The translations under genes were made by a program, and so were the position numbers. From the NCBI RefSeq assembly GCF_000429705.1, contig NZ_KE386942.1, positions 451,241-515,240 on the forward strand: 64,000 bases of DNA, in the 5' to 3' direction. The notes under the pieces are model-generated. The model made no database searches and was not told the origin of the DNA. It worked only from the letters and a program-made list of their open reading frames with translations. Each line of letters begins with the position of its first letter. The stretch's first letter is position 1. This document shows positions 42,721 to 50,785 of the stretch, piece by piece. This DNA is from Alteribacter aurantiacus DSM 18675 (GTDB lineage Bacteria; Bacillota; Bacilli; Bacillales; Salisediminibacteriaceae).

Positions 42721-43635
42721 ATGAAACTACTTATGGTCGGAGCCGGTGCCATTGGAGGATATTTTGGCGCCCGCCTTTTGGAAAAAGGAGAGGACGTGAC
42801 GTTTCTCGTTCGGGAGGGTCGGCGAAAACAACTAGAGAAAACGGGATTACATGTAGATAGCATCCACGGAGATATTCACGTGGAACCGAAACTTATTGAA
42901 GCAGGGGACCATCTCAAGGAGCCATTTGATGCGGTTCTTTTATCCACGAAAGCCTATCAATTGGACGACGCCATGGAAGACATTAAGCCCTACGTGGGTA
43001 AAGAAACGATGGTCATCCCTTTGTTAAACGGAGTCGCTCACAAGGATAAGCTCATTTCTGTATTAGGTGAGGAGCGTGTTCTTGGAGGACTTTGTTTTGT
43101 GGAAGCAACTCTTAACGCTGAGGGGCACATCGTGCAACGAAGTTCCATTCATAAACTCCTGTTTGGAGAGCGTTCGGGTGAAAAATCTGAACGAGTCCGC
43201 GCTCTTGAAGCGTGCTTCAGCGGCACAAAAAGCAGCTTTGTACTTTCCAAAAACATCATGAGTGACATGTGGAAAAAGTACTTGTTTATCTCCACATTGG
43301 CTGGCGTTACGTCTCTTTTTCGCTCACCAATCGGGCCAATCCGTGAAGATCCATTGGGGTCTGAGACGATACGAAAAACCATTCACGAAGCAGCTTCCAT
43401 TATGCAAAAGCTGAATGCCCCCCTTCCAGAAGGTGTTGAGGATGGGATTTGGGACAACATTCATTCGATCGAGCCCACAATGAAGTCATCTCTTCAGCGA
43501 GACATGGAAAAAGGCCTTTCTGTTGAAGGCGATCACTTCTTTGGCTATCTATTGGAAAAAGCAGAAGAACAGCGAATCTCCGCACCTACATTAAAGACGA
43601 TATACGCTAATGTGCGCGTGTATGAACAACAGTAA
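42721..43635 (+). CDS. panE: 2-dehydropantoate 2-reductase family protein
   Basis: A 304-residue NADPH-dependent reductase with the N-terminal Rossmann motif GAGAIGGYFGARL and the central Lys (WKKYLFI) of ketopantoate reductases. It would make pantoate for coenzyme A, though several paralogues with other substrates exist in Bacillaceae. GAGGAGGAATCACTTC precedes the ATG. Confidence 0.82.
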   Translation: MKLLMVGAGAIGGYFGARLLEKGEDVTFLVREGRRKQLEKTGLHVDSIHGDIHVEPKLIEAGDHLKEPFDAVLLSTKAYQLDDAMEDIKPYVGKETMVIPLLNGVAHKDKLISVLGEERVLGGLCFVEATLNAEGHIVQRSSIHKLLFGERSGEKSERVRALEACFSGTKSSFVLSKNIMSDMWKKYLFISTLAGVTSLFRSPIGPIREDPLGSETIRKTIHEAASIMQKLNAPLPEGVEDGIWDNIHSIEPTMKSSLQRDMEKGLSVEGDHFFGYLLEKAEEQRISAPTLKTIYANVRVYEQQ

Positions 43636-43715
43636 ATTGCTTTTTTAGTAGTTTTGATAAATAAATGGCCATTTTGTGTAGAAAAACACCAAACCCAACC
43701 ACTCGGAGGCATCTC

Positions 43716-44669
43716 ATGACAAAACGAAAGCTACTCATCACCCATAACATTGATAACACTCACATCAAGCAGATCGAATCTCTCGTTCCGGATTGGGACG
43801 TGATTATCGGAAAAGAGAAAGAAACGTGGGAGCCTCACTTGGAATCCGCCGAAGTGATTGCAGGCTGGAAAAAAGAAATGAATGACGCGGAAAATCCAAA
43901 CCTTCGCTGGCTTCAAACGTGGAGCGCTGGCATTAACGGACTTCCCCTAGGTCGTTTAGAAAAAGCTGACGTGGCCATTACAAGTGCCAATGGTGTGCAT
44001 GCCAACCCTATTTCTGAAACCATCTTTGGTCTCATGCTCGCTCTCACGAGAAAGATCCATACGTATGTACTGCAGCAACAAGACAAGACGTGGCACCATG
44101 CCAATATGAATCTGGAACTACACAACAAGACTGTGGGGATCATTGGCGTCGGTGCCATCGGAAAAGAGACCGCAAAAATTGCGAAAGCATTTGGAATGAA
44201 GACATTGGGCATCCGCCATTCTGGGAAAGAAGTGGAGCATATAGATCAGATGTACACGTTAGATCATTTTCACGACCTTTTACCAGAATGCGATTATGTC
44301 GTATCGACCCTACCTTTGACCGAGCAAACCAACCGCCTTTTTGATAAAAAAGCATTTGACCTTATGAAAAAAACAGCCTTTTTTATCAACATCGGTCGTG
44401 GCCAGCTTTTGGATGAACACGCCATGATCGAAGCGCTTCAAACAGGTGCGATCGCTGGAGCTGGTCTGGACGTATTTGAGAAAGAGCCACTCGAAGAAAC
44501 GAACCCTTTATGGGAGATGGAAAACGTGATCGTAACGCCTCATACCGCTGGTTCCACGGAGTTTTACAACGAACGTGTGATGGAGATGATTTTCATTCCG
44601 AACCTGGAGAAATACGTAAACAACGAGTTGCCTCATCTTAATCTAGTAGATTATAAAAAAGGATACTAA
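43716..44669 (+). CDS. D-isomer-specific 2-hydroxyacid dehydrogenase
   Basis: A 317-residue NAD(P)-dependent enzyme with GVGAIGKETAKIAKAFG (dinucleotide-binding), INIGRGQLLDE, and the catalytic His in VTPHTAGST with Glu in GAGLDVFEKEP. The ATG at 43716 follows CTCGGAGGCATCTC. Substrate unknown; it is of the glyoxylate/phosphoglycerate-like group and not SerA (too short). Confidence 0.87.
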   Translation: MTKRKLLITHNIDNTHIKQIESLVPDWDVIIGKEKETWEPHLESAEVIAGWKKEMNDAENPNLRWLQTWSAGINGLPLGRLEKADVAITSANGVHANPISETIFGLMLALTRKIHTYVLQQQDKTWHHANMNLELHNKTVGIIGVGAIGKETAKIAKAFGMKTLGIRHSGKEVEHIDQMYTLDHFHDLLPECDYVVSTLPLTEQTNRLFDKKAFDLMKKTAFFINIGRGQLLDEHAMIEALQTGAIAGAGLDVFEKEPLEETNPLWEMENVIVTPHTAGSTEFYNERVMEMIFIPNLEKYVNNELPHLNLVDYKKGY

Positions 44670-44681
44670 CCCATAACATAT

Positions 44682-44716
44682 GAAAAGCCGCCTTGAACGA
44701 AGCAAGGCGGCTTTTT
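44682..44716 (+). terminator. Terminator of the dehydrogenase gene
   Basis: AAAAGCCGCCTTG and CAAGGCGGCTTTTT form a strong stem around AACGAAG. Confidence 0.92.
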
Positions 44717-44808
44717 CAAAATAAAAGACTGAACATGCATTCGAGTATGGGTAAGCAGGAAAAACCTGCTCTTTAGGGAAAGTATAGAATGAGAAAGGAT
44801 GAGATCAT

Positions 44809-45456
44809 ATGATACTAAAACCACATTCCAAGCTACTTTTTATAGGGGATTCCATAACCGACTGTAGCCGTAGTCAGCCAGACGGGGATGGGTTATTTGA
44901 CGAGTTAGGACAAGGCTATGTGTCTTACGTAAATGCCCTGATCCAATCAACATATCCAGATCTTGTAATCCGTGTAGTGAATAAAGGGGTGAACGGAAAT
45001 ACAGTTAGAGAGCTTCAAGAGCGGTGGCAGTTGGATGTTGTCGATGAAAAGCCTGACTCCGTCGTTATTTTTATTGGTATTAACGATGTGTGGCGTCATT
45101 TTCACAGCCCATATAAAACGGAAACACATGTATCTATTGAAGAATATTCACATGCACTAGAGACCTTCGTCGGCAACACTTATCCACATGTGGATAATGT
45201 CATTTTAATGACTCCGTTCTTTTTGGAGAAAAATCAAGAGGATCCGATGAGGAGAGAGATGGATTGTTATAGAAACGTTGTAAAAAAGATTGCCAATCGT
45301 CATGGCTGTATTTTGGTAGACACACAAATCCCTTTTGACGATCATATGAAATCAGTATATACCTCTGCTTTGGCATGGGATCGCGTTCACCCTAACCCAA
45401 CAGGGCATATGATTTTGGCAAGAGCGTTCTTAAACGAAATCGGGTTCCAGTGGTGA
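44809..45456 (+). CDS. SGNH-family hydrolase/esterase
   Basis: A 215-residue esterase with all SGNH blocks: Ser in FIGDSITDC, Gly in KGVNGNTV, Asn in GINDVWR and the Asp/His pair in WDRVHPNPTGH. No signal peptide, so it acts inside the cell. It resembles sugar-deacetylating esterases of the xylan type, but the substrate is not fixed by the sequence. AAAGGATGAGATCAT precedes the ATG. Confidence 0.87.
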   Translation: MILKPHSKLLFIGDSITDCSRSQPDGDGLFDELGQGYVSYVNALIQSTYPDLVIRVVNKGVNGNTVRELQERWQLDVVDEKPDSVVIFIGINDVWRHFHSPYKTETHVSIEEYSHALETFVGNTYPHVDNVILMTPFFLEKNQEDPMRREMDCYRNVVKKIANRHGCILVDTQIPFDDHMKSVYTSALAWDRVHPNPTGHMILARAFLNEIGFQW

Positions 45457-45478
45457 TCCAAATAATAGAATACCTATT

Positions 45479-45513
45479 AAAACGAAGCCATACAAACCTG
45501 GCTTCGTCTTTTC
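45479..45513 (+). terminator. Terminator of the SGNH gene
   Basis: ACGAAGCCA and TGGCTTCGT pair around TACAAACC and are followed by CTTTTC. Confidence 0.85.
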
Positions 45514-45633
45514 GTTATTTCAGGTTATGATACGTGTTACTCCAGCAATACACCATTTTTCTATCTTTGTGTTAATGACACTATCAAATCTTTAATAGAT
45601 TCATAGAATACAGTATGAAAGGAGGGATTGAGA

Positions 45634-45810
45634 GTGTACAGATACGTTACAGAAAAAGAGTTATATTGTGTATGCACGTTCAAACAGAAATACAAGAAAC
45701 CAGTAGTAAAACAAAATAAGAGACGTAAAAAGTGCTCTGTTCGAAAAGACTACCATGAGTACTACGCTTGCGGAAAACCAAAGCGATACCGTTTCCACCC
45801 TTGTTGCTAA
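45634..45810 (+). CDS. Small basic Cys-rich protein, possibly sporulation-linked
   Basis: A 58-residue protein beginning VYRYVTEKELYCVC and ending YRFHPCC, with six Cys and many Lys/Arg/Tyr. AAAGGAGGG lies seven bases before the GTG at 45634. Upstream CATAGAATA resembles the -10 box of late sporulation sigma factors (sigma-K CATAN3TA or sigma-E), but no good -35 is seen. Basic, Tyr- and Cys-rich short proteins are common in spore coats. This is an inference; the family is not recognised. Confidence 0.6.
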   Translation: MYRYVTEKELYCVCTFKQKYKKPVVKQNKRRKKCSVRKDYHEYYACGKPKRYRFHPCC

Positions 45811-45817
45811 AAATGCG

Positions 45818-45858
45818 AAAAAAACGCCCGGCAGATTCTTTGTCGGGCGGTTTTTTTA
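45818..45858. terminator. Bidirectional terminator
   Basis: AACGCCCGGCA and TGTCGGGCGGTT form the stem, with A and T runs on either side between convergent genes. Confidence 0.9.
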
Positions 45859-45869
45859 TCGATTTTTAT

Positions 45870-46835
45870 TTAAGATACCTTTCTTGTCAAAGCTTCTTCC
45901 TCTTTCACTCCGCTGCTCTTTCGACTCCAAAACGAAACGAGAAGTGGCCCTGATATGTTATGCCACACGGAGAAAAGGGCACTAGGCAACGCCGCAAGTG
46001 GACTGAAATGAGCCGTTGCAAGTGCAGCACCAAGTCCTGAGTTTTGCATGCCCACTTCAATTGAAATCGCGCGACGTTTTCCTTCATCTAACCCAGCCCA
46101 CTTTCCTGCTAGATAACCAAGGAAAAGACCAATACCGTTATGCAAAATGACCGCCGAGAATACAGCAATACCCGATGTGATGATGTTTTCTGCATTCGCA
46201 GCCACAACGGCACTTACAATAAGCATGATCGCGAACACCGATACAAGAGGCAATGCCACCTGCCCCTTCTCAACCACTCCTGGAAGCAACTTACGGACGA
46301 GAATACCGAGAATAACCGGAATTAAAATCATTTCCACAATCGACATAAACATAGCCGACGTACTGACAGGCAACCATTGATTGGCTAAAAACAAGACGAT
46401 AAGCGGTGTAAACAAAGGTGCAAGCATCGTCGATACGGACGTCATAGCAACAGAAACAGGTACATCTCCTTTAGACAAGTACACCATGACGTTTGAAGCC
46501 GTGCCACCTGGACAAGCCCCCACCAATACCAAGCCTACCGCTAACTCCGGTGGTAATTGAAAGACGTAAGCAATTGCAAACGCCGCAAGAGGCATCACAA
46601 GAAACTGAGCAAGTAATCCGATTAAAACAGGAATCGGCTTTTTGGCAACGACTTTAAAATCACTTAGTTTCATAGTCGTTCCCATACCAAACATGATAAT
46701 TCCAAGAAGAATGGTAATGTAAGCCCCGATCCACGCAAACGTTGTAGGCGTCAAATACGCCGCGACTGAAACAAGAATAACAATAAGTGCAAAATACTTA
46801 CTTACAAATGTGCTTACAGTTTGTAGCCATTTCAT
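45870..46835 (-). CDS. Bile acid:sodium symporter family transporter (YocS-like)
   Basis: A 321-residue BASS-family protein with about nine membrane segments and the signature GACPGGTASNVMVYLSKGD. The ATG at 46835 has GAGGAGTG eight bases upstream. Bacterial members move organic anions such as pantoate or bile acids with sodium. Function beyond that is not given by the sequence. The gap upstream (46836-47229) holds array C and a terminator. Confidence 0.87.
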   Translation of the reverse strand: MKWLQTVSTFVSKYFALIVILVSVAAYLTPTTFAWIGAYITILLGIIMFGMGTTMKLSDFKVVAKKPIPVLIGLLAQFLVMPLAAFAIAYVFQLPPELAVGLVLVGACPGGTASNVMVYLSKGDVPVSVAMTSVSTMLAPLFTPLIVLFLANQWLPVSTSAMFMSIVEMILIPVILGILVRKLLPGVVEKGQVALPLVSVFAIMLIVSAVVAANAENIITSGIAVFSAVILHNGIGLFLGYLAGKWAGLDEGKRRAISIEVGMQNSGLGAALATAHFSPLAALPSALFSVWHNISGPLLVSFWSRKSSGVKEEEALTRKVS

Positions 46836-47047
46836 TCTTCTCACTCCTCTGACTGATTTTTCAGATTAATAAAAGTATTTGATCATTTTAACGCGCGCTT
46901 TCTTCCTTTGCAATAGCAGAGTGAAAAATCGTGTCAAAAAATTTGACGAAGAGCTTGCTTTCTTGTAGATAGTATCTATTTTAGGTTCCTTTGTAGTGAG
47001 AGAGACGATAGCCCTTGGGGATTGGGGGGGGAGCGGCGCGTGGATCT

Positions 47048-47190
47048 GGTCTTTCGAGTCTCGTAAGAGCTACTTATTTTTAATTTAGCGAAGATAAATG
47101 TGTAATTGGCGGATTTATATTTGATTTGGCGGAGATCATTGTGTAATTGGCGGACTTATTCTTGAATTAGCGGCGTTAGCTTCCCCACTC
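47048..47190 (+). repeat. Intergenic tandem array C, 20/21-bp alternating period
   Basis: Leader TCTTTCGAGTCTCG, then unit anchors (the G of GC/GG) at 47069, 47088, 47109, 47129, 47150 and 47170: steps of 19, 21, 20, 21, 20. Two unit types alternate, one with GCGGAGAT..TGTGTAATT and one with GCGGACTTATTCTTGAATT. The tail GTTAGCTTCCCCACTCCC matches that of array A. Located just beyond the terminator of the downstream stress gene. Confidence 0.82.
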
Positions 47191-47200
47191 CCACAAACAT

Positions 47201-47231
47201 AAAAAAAACGAGAAGCTTCTGCTCCTCGTTC
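47201..47231 (-). terminator. Terminator of the stress gene 47230-47568
   Basis: AACGAGGAGC and GCTTCTCGTT pair on the minus strand, followed by an eight-base T run. Confidence 0.85.
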
Positions 47232-47568
47232 ACTCATTTTCCGGACGATCAATATGGGCGTCCGTTTCTTTTAATTTTGCCACTGCCTGCTCGTAATCAG
47301 ATTCGCTTACATCAAACTCAAGAATGTACTCAAAAGAGCTTTTATCGTTTTTGTTTAATAGCCCTTTATTCCCTGCGGTTACAGGCGGCACACCTGTTCC
47401 AGCAGTCCCCGATGAACCAATGTTAGCAGCAGGAACGAGAACCAGTTCTTTTCTGCTCGCTTCGGGAATCTCATCGACCATTACGTTACTCACTTCTAGT
47501 TGTTTTAGGCTAATCGACGCCGATTCAGCATCGTTTTGGGTTCGGTAATACGCTTGAAGTTTCTTCAT
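47230..47568 (-). CDS. Small sigma-B-controlled protein of unknown function
   Basis: A 112-residue soluble protein with a start pattern LQAYYRTQNDAESASISL, a middle Gly/Ala/Thr-rich linker and an acidic end (DAHIDRPENE). The ATG at 47568 follows AGAGGAGTGGTTCAG. A sigma-B-like promoter lies upstream. It resembles general stress proteins of the YflT/17M type in layout (a short alpha/beta domain joined to a flexible linker), but similarity is weak. Confidence 0.65.
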   Translation of the reverse strand: MKKLQAYYRTQNDAESASISLKQLEVSNVMVDEIPEASRKELVLVPAANIGSSGTAGTGVPPVTAGNKGLLNKNDKSSFEYILEFDVSESDYEQAVAKLKETDAHIDRPENE

Positions 47569-47596
47569 CTGAACCACTCCTCTCGTTTTACTTTTC

Positions 47597-47622
47597 ATTC
47601 CCATAAAGCCTTATTTCCAAAC
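47597..47622 (-). promoter_or_regulatory. Sigma-B-like promoter
   Basis: Minus strand GTTTGG (47622-47617), 14-base spacer and GGGAAT (47602-47597), a good fit to the sigma-B consensus. Confidence 0.65.
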
Positions 47623-47623
47623 A

Positions 47624-47656
47624 AAAATAAGACTGCCGGACAAGGTCCCAACAGTC
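47624..47656 (-). terminator. Terminator of spoVIF
   Basis: GACTG...CAGTC with an inner GGAC/GTCC stem on the minus strand, followed by TTATTTTTG. Confidence 0.75.
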
Positions 47657-47665
47657 GGAGCTAGT

Positions 47666-47923
47666 TTATTTTTTGTCTTTCATCATTTTTTGAATCGCAC
47701 CGAGGTCTTTCGGTACATTTCCACTCATAATGGCTTGAACGAGCTGGTCTTCTTTTGCTTTAGGTACGTCTCGCTTTGCTACTTTTGCAATTCTTTGAAT
47801 CAAGTCACGTACGACCTGCTCATCTTTCAAGTTTGCCGATTGTACTGATTGGGCAAGTTTGAGTACTTCTCCCATCCCGACACCGGTTTTCTTTTCAAAT
47901 CCTCCGAAGAATTTGTTTAACAA
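47666..47923 (-). CDS. spoVIF: Stage VI sporulation protein F
   Basis: An 85-residue protein with the SpoVIF pattern FFGGFEKKTGV...FKLAQSVQSANLKDEQVVRDLI and a GNVPKDLGAIQKMM end. SpoVIF is made late in sporulation and acts on coat assembly through GerE. TTG start after GGAGAGGATCAGC. It is followed by, or paired with, the YjcZ-type micro-gene at 48080-48175, as in B. subtilis. Confidence 0.85.
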   Translation of the reverse strand: MLNKFFGGFEKKTGVGMGEVLKLAQSVQSANLKDEQVVRDLIQRIAKVAKRDVPKAKEDQLVQAIMSGNVPKDLGAIQKMMKDKK

Positions 47924-48032
47924 GCTGATCCTCTCCTTCCCGCTATCGCCTTATTCATAGTGTATGAAAAGTCAAAGAGGGTGACTGGACTCGTGCCTAT
48001 GTAGAAAAAGTCAGGATAGCCTTACCTAAACT

Positions 48033-48071
48033 AAAAAAGCCTGAAGGTCCCCCCCAGGGTCCTTCAAGCTC
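48033..48071 (-). terminator. Terminator of the YjcZ-type gene
   Basis: GCTTGAAGGACC and GGACCTTCAGGC form the stem on the minus strand, followed by TTTTTTAG. Confidence 0.85.
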
Positions 48072-48079
48072 GTCATTTT

Positions 48080-48175
48080 TTAGCAACCGCCATCGACGTA
48101 AGATGCGCCGATGATGATTAGCAAAATAAACAATACGACTAACAAAGCAAATCCTTCACCTTTTCCGTATGACAA
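48080..48175 (-). CDS. YjcZ-family sporulation micro-protein, 31 residues
   Basis: A 31-residue frame starting with TTG after [34 protein letters not shown] then GASYVDGGC. It fits the tiny Gly-start, single membrane segment proteins of the YjcZ sporulation family. Its position next to spoVIF matches B. subtilis. Confidence 0.8.
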   Translation of the reverse strand: MSYGKGEGFALLVVLFILLIIIGASYVDGGC

Positions 48176-48424
48176 AGAAATCCCCTCCAACCTCGTTTTC
48201 TTGCTGTTCGTTCATCACACAATATGTACGAATGACTGGTTAAGTGTGGGCTATTAAAAAGGTTAGGCTCTGTCGATTCGAAAGTAAAACCATCAGGATC
48301 TACGTTTATTTCTATTTTTTTCTAAATAGCGTGTATAAACAGTCTTATAGGGGAAAAGAAACACTACAGCTGGACAAGCAAATCCTTGAAGCTGCCATTT
48401 TACGGATCGAGAGGAGAAAGAAAC

Positions 48425-49294
48425 ATGAAGTACCGCATTGAACATACGAACACTTTCCGTTATGACACGCCCGTGGACCAAAGCATGAACTACATTCGGT
48501 TAAAACCGAAAACTGACGAGTGTCAACGGCTGTTGGAATATCAGTCGGACATTACTCCTGCTTCATTAACAAAAGAGACAACCGACTTATGGGGAAACAC
48601 AGTGGAGACGTTCTTTATCCCGGAGATACACGAAGTGTTAGAGGTGAAAACCACTTCCACTGTTAGCATTCAACGTAGTCCGTTTATTCGCATGGTTGAC
48701 TACACGCTGGAAATGAGAAACATCTTTCATTCCAACTTGTTCAGAAAACACTATCTCGCTTTTCTTAAGGACACGCCCTATACCTTTTTATATATAGACC
48801 AGATTGAAGAGGTCGTTAAAGAAATCGGGGAAAATACAAATCCCGTTCAATTCTCTCTCGATGTGATGGGGTATGTTTATGAAAAGTTCTCGTATGACAC
48901 TGAGGCAACGAACGTGAATACGAAAGCGAGTGAATCTCTCCCGTTACAAAGAGGCGTTTGCCAAGATTTCGCCCACGTCATGCTCGGTATTCTCAGAGCG
49001 AATAGCATTCCCGCTAGGTACGTAAGCGGCTACCTTTATGTTGGGGAAAAGTCAGCCCTCGTTGGTGACGCTGCGTCTCACGCGTGGGTCGAAGTGATGG
49101 TTCCTGGCATTGGCTGGTGCGGTCTCGATCCGACTAATAATGTAGAAGCCCTTGAGAACCACATTAGAATCAGTACCGGTCGCGATTATTCAGACCTTAG
49201 CCCTCTTCAAGGTGTGTATCGCGGTGGCAGTCAGAGCCTTGAGGTAAGCGTGAGTTGTACGCTGCTTGATGCACCTGTTGAACAAGTGTACTAA
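48425..49294 (+). CDS. Cytoplasmic transglutaminase-like protein
   Basis: A 289-residue protein with the bacterial transglutaminase N-terminal domain (YRIEHTNTFRYDTPV) followed by the core, with Cys in RGVCQDFAHV, His in ASHAWVEV and Asp in GLDPTNN. No signal peptide. GAGAGGAGAAAGAAAC precedes the ATG. Such proteins probably act as proteases or amidases rather than cross-linkers; the substrate is unknown. Confidence 0.85.
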   Translation: MKYRIEHTNTFRYDTPVDQSMNYIRLKPKTDECQRLLEYQSDITPASLTKETTDLWGNTVETFFIPEIHEVLEVKTTSTVSIQRSPFIRMVDYTLEMRNIFHSNLFRKHYLAFLKDTPYTFLYIDQIEEVVKEIGENTNPVQFSLDVMGYVYEKFSYDTEATNVNTKASESLPLQRGVCQDFAHVMLGILRANSIPARYVSGYLYVGEKSALVGDAASHAWVEVMVPGIGWCGLDPTNNVEALENHIRISTGRDYSDLSPLQGVYRGGSQSLEVSVSCTLLDAPVEQVY

Positions 49295-49295
49295 C

Positions 49296-49338
49296 AAAAA
49301 AGCCGATCGCAACCGTGTGCGATCGGCTTCTTTTTTTC
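49296..49338 (+). terminator. Terminator after the transglutaminase gene
   Basis: AAGCCGATCGCA and TGCGATCGGCTT form the stem, with A and T runs. Confidence 0.9.
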
Positions 49339-49358
49339 ACAGATGGTGAAATGATACT

Positions 49359-49901
49359 TTACTCCCCAAAGTGTCTTTCAACGTAAACCCGTTCTTCTTC
49401 CTTTGTCATGAGTCTCGTGGCTCTCCCAACGGTTCCACCTTGTAGTCTCCAAATGGAATTATGGTCCTCCACAGCCTTCGAAAAGTCTTCTTCACTCCAC
49501 CTGCTCAAAATCCCATGATAAATGGCTTCATGTGTATAGCTGTTTCGCTCGACGACTTTTAACAAGTGATTCACCGTCTCACCAGTAATGAGAATGTGTC
49601 CCCACTTCGGGCTTGAGTGCACTTTTTGGTGAGACATATGATGAATCACTTCTTGCATTCGCTCCTCCTCCATGGAAAAGGGGTACCGCTCCCGAAGCTC
49701 ATCTACCGTAGGCACTTTCACAATGTCCTCAATGACGAGGGGCTCTTCTTTTTTCACAGGCTTATGATCCTCAGTTAACTCAGCAGCTTCTGCTGTTTCC
49801 TCAAGGTTCGCCTCATGTTGGGCGTCAAGCCAGTAGTTCGTACTAAATCCTACAATAACCGTGAATATAAGGAGGATGGCTGTTATTTTAGCGGCTTTCA
49901 T
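49359..49901 (-). CDS. Membrane-anchored protein, DUF6241-like
   Basis: A 180-residue protein with one N-terminal membrane segment (about 5-23), an acidic linker and an extracytoplasmic domain with MQEVIHHMSHQKVHSSPKWG and a 'YTHEAIYHGILSRW' stretch; DUF6241 is the nearest family I recall. The ATG at 49901 follows AAAGGAGAATTG and overlaps the preceding gene by 14 bases, so translation is coupled. Confidence 0.65.
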   Translation of the reverse strand: MKAAKITAILLIFTVIVGFSTNYWLDAQHEANLEETAEAAELTEDHKPVKKEEPLVIEDIVKVPTVDELRERYPFSMEEERMQEVIHHMSHQKVHSSPKWGHILITGETVNHLLKVVERNSYTHEAIYHGILSRWSEEDFSKAVEDHNSIWRLQGGTVGRATRLMTKEEERVYVERHFGE

Positions 49902-50118
49902 TCAATTCTCCTTTGTATGTCTGTCCATTCAATGCACAGAGATCTTCTCTTAATGCGGGCGTATCCGGAAAGACGAACACTTGATAGCTCGGATTGTTTC
50001 GATTTCTCATCGTGTGTTCCAAATCATGCCCCATTCGGATCAACTGTATAGCGAGGGACTTTTTGTATATATTTTTTAACGCTTTTTTCTCACGCACACG
50101 ATTCACCACACCATTCAA
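49888..50118 (-). CDS. Small protein, DUF5659-like
   Basis: A frame of up to 76 residues with IRMGHDLEHTMRNRNNPSY and VFVFPDTPALREDL, a pattern seen in DUF5659-type proteins. It overlaps both neighbours (29 bases with the upstream gene, 14 with the downstream one). No strong ribosome site is present, so it is probably reached by coupling; the exact start (ATG at 50118 or a later GTG) is unsure. Confidence 0.55.
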   Translation of the reverse strand: MNGVVNRVREKKALKNIYKKSLAIQLIRMGHDLEHTMRNRNNPSYQVFVFPDTPALREDLCALNGQTYKGELNESR

Positions 50119-50353
50119 TTAATTTTTCTCCCGCTTCAGCGTTATAAAGAGAAATGGCATAGCTCAAGTCGCACGCATCACACTCTCTCAACGCAGCCGC
50201 AAGCATATGTAAATCGTCCAGAATATATAAGTCGCTTTCAGGATCCAAGGAATTCTCTAGGTATTTGTAAAAAAAGAAGTAGTTCTCTCGCGATTCACTG
50301 TAGATATTGTCTTTTAACAACTCTACTAAGTCCAAAAGCTTTTGGTAATTCAT
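50090..50353 (-). CDS. Small acidic protein of unknown function
   Basis: An 87-residue protein with two helices, many acidic residues and three Cys in its second half (RECDACDLSYAI, WCGESCA). GTAGGAGTGATAGA precedes the ATG. It has a good sigma-A promoter (50384-50412) and leads the three-gene operon. No family recognised. Confidence 0.65.
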   Translation of the reverse strand: MNYQKLLDLVELLKDNIYSESRENYFFFYKYLENSLDPESDLYILDDLHMLAAALRECDACDLSYAISLYNAEAGEKLIEWCGESCA

Positions 50354-50383
50354 TCTATCACTCCTACAATTTATCCAGTCTTT

Positions 50384-50412
50384 ATTATCTAGTAAATTGG
50401 TATAGGTTTCAA
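50384..50412 (-). promoter_or_regulatory. Sigma-A promoter of the three-gene operon
   Basis: Minus strand TTGAAA (50412-50407), 17-base spacer and GATAAT (50389-50384). Confidence 0.7.
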
Positions 50413-50494
50413 GTAAATGACAGAATTTTTACTATTTTAATCACTATAAGGGTGGTTCTCCATTCCATAATGACCTTCGCTTTTAGTGGTGGTC

Positions 50495-50697
50495 TCACCT
50501 TTACACACTTATCTCCGCCAATTTAAGAATAAGTACGCCAATTACACATTTATCTCCGCTAATTCAAAAATAAGTAAGCTAATTACACACTTATCTCCGC
50601 TAAACGCAATATAAGTCGTTCTTTCGCGACTCGAAAGACCTCCTACGGTTACATCACTTAAATGGATTTTTGAGGCAACCCGAGTTACCGAAAGACA
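50495..50697 (-). repeat. Intergenic tandem array D, 20/21-bp alternating period, with two leaders
   Basis: Unit anchors at 50517, 50537, 50558, 50578 and 50599 (steps 20, 21, 20, 21). Read on the minus strand, leader TCTTTCGAGTCGCG is followed by ACTTAT and alternating units with GCGGAGATAA..TGTGTAATT and GC(G/T)TACTTATT. A second leader-like piece, TCTTTCGGTAACTCGGGTTG, lies further upstream at 50679-50697. The units are the same as in array C, in the opposite orientation. The 432-bp gap 50354-50785 otherwise holds a promoter and the murR terminator. Confidence 0.82.
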
Positions 50698-50742
50698 ACT
50701 TTCTTTGTCCTTATAACGAACGGCGCTACTGAACGACCACCA

Positions 50743-50776
50743 TAAAAAAAAGACACGGCCTATGCGCCATGTCCTT
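50743..50776 (-). terminator. Terminator of the murR-like gene
   Basis: GGACATGGC and GCCGTGTC form the stem on the minus strand, then an eight-base T run. Confidence 0.85.
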
Positions 50777-50785
50777 TGCTATCTT

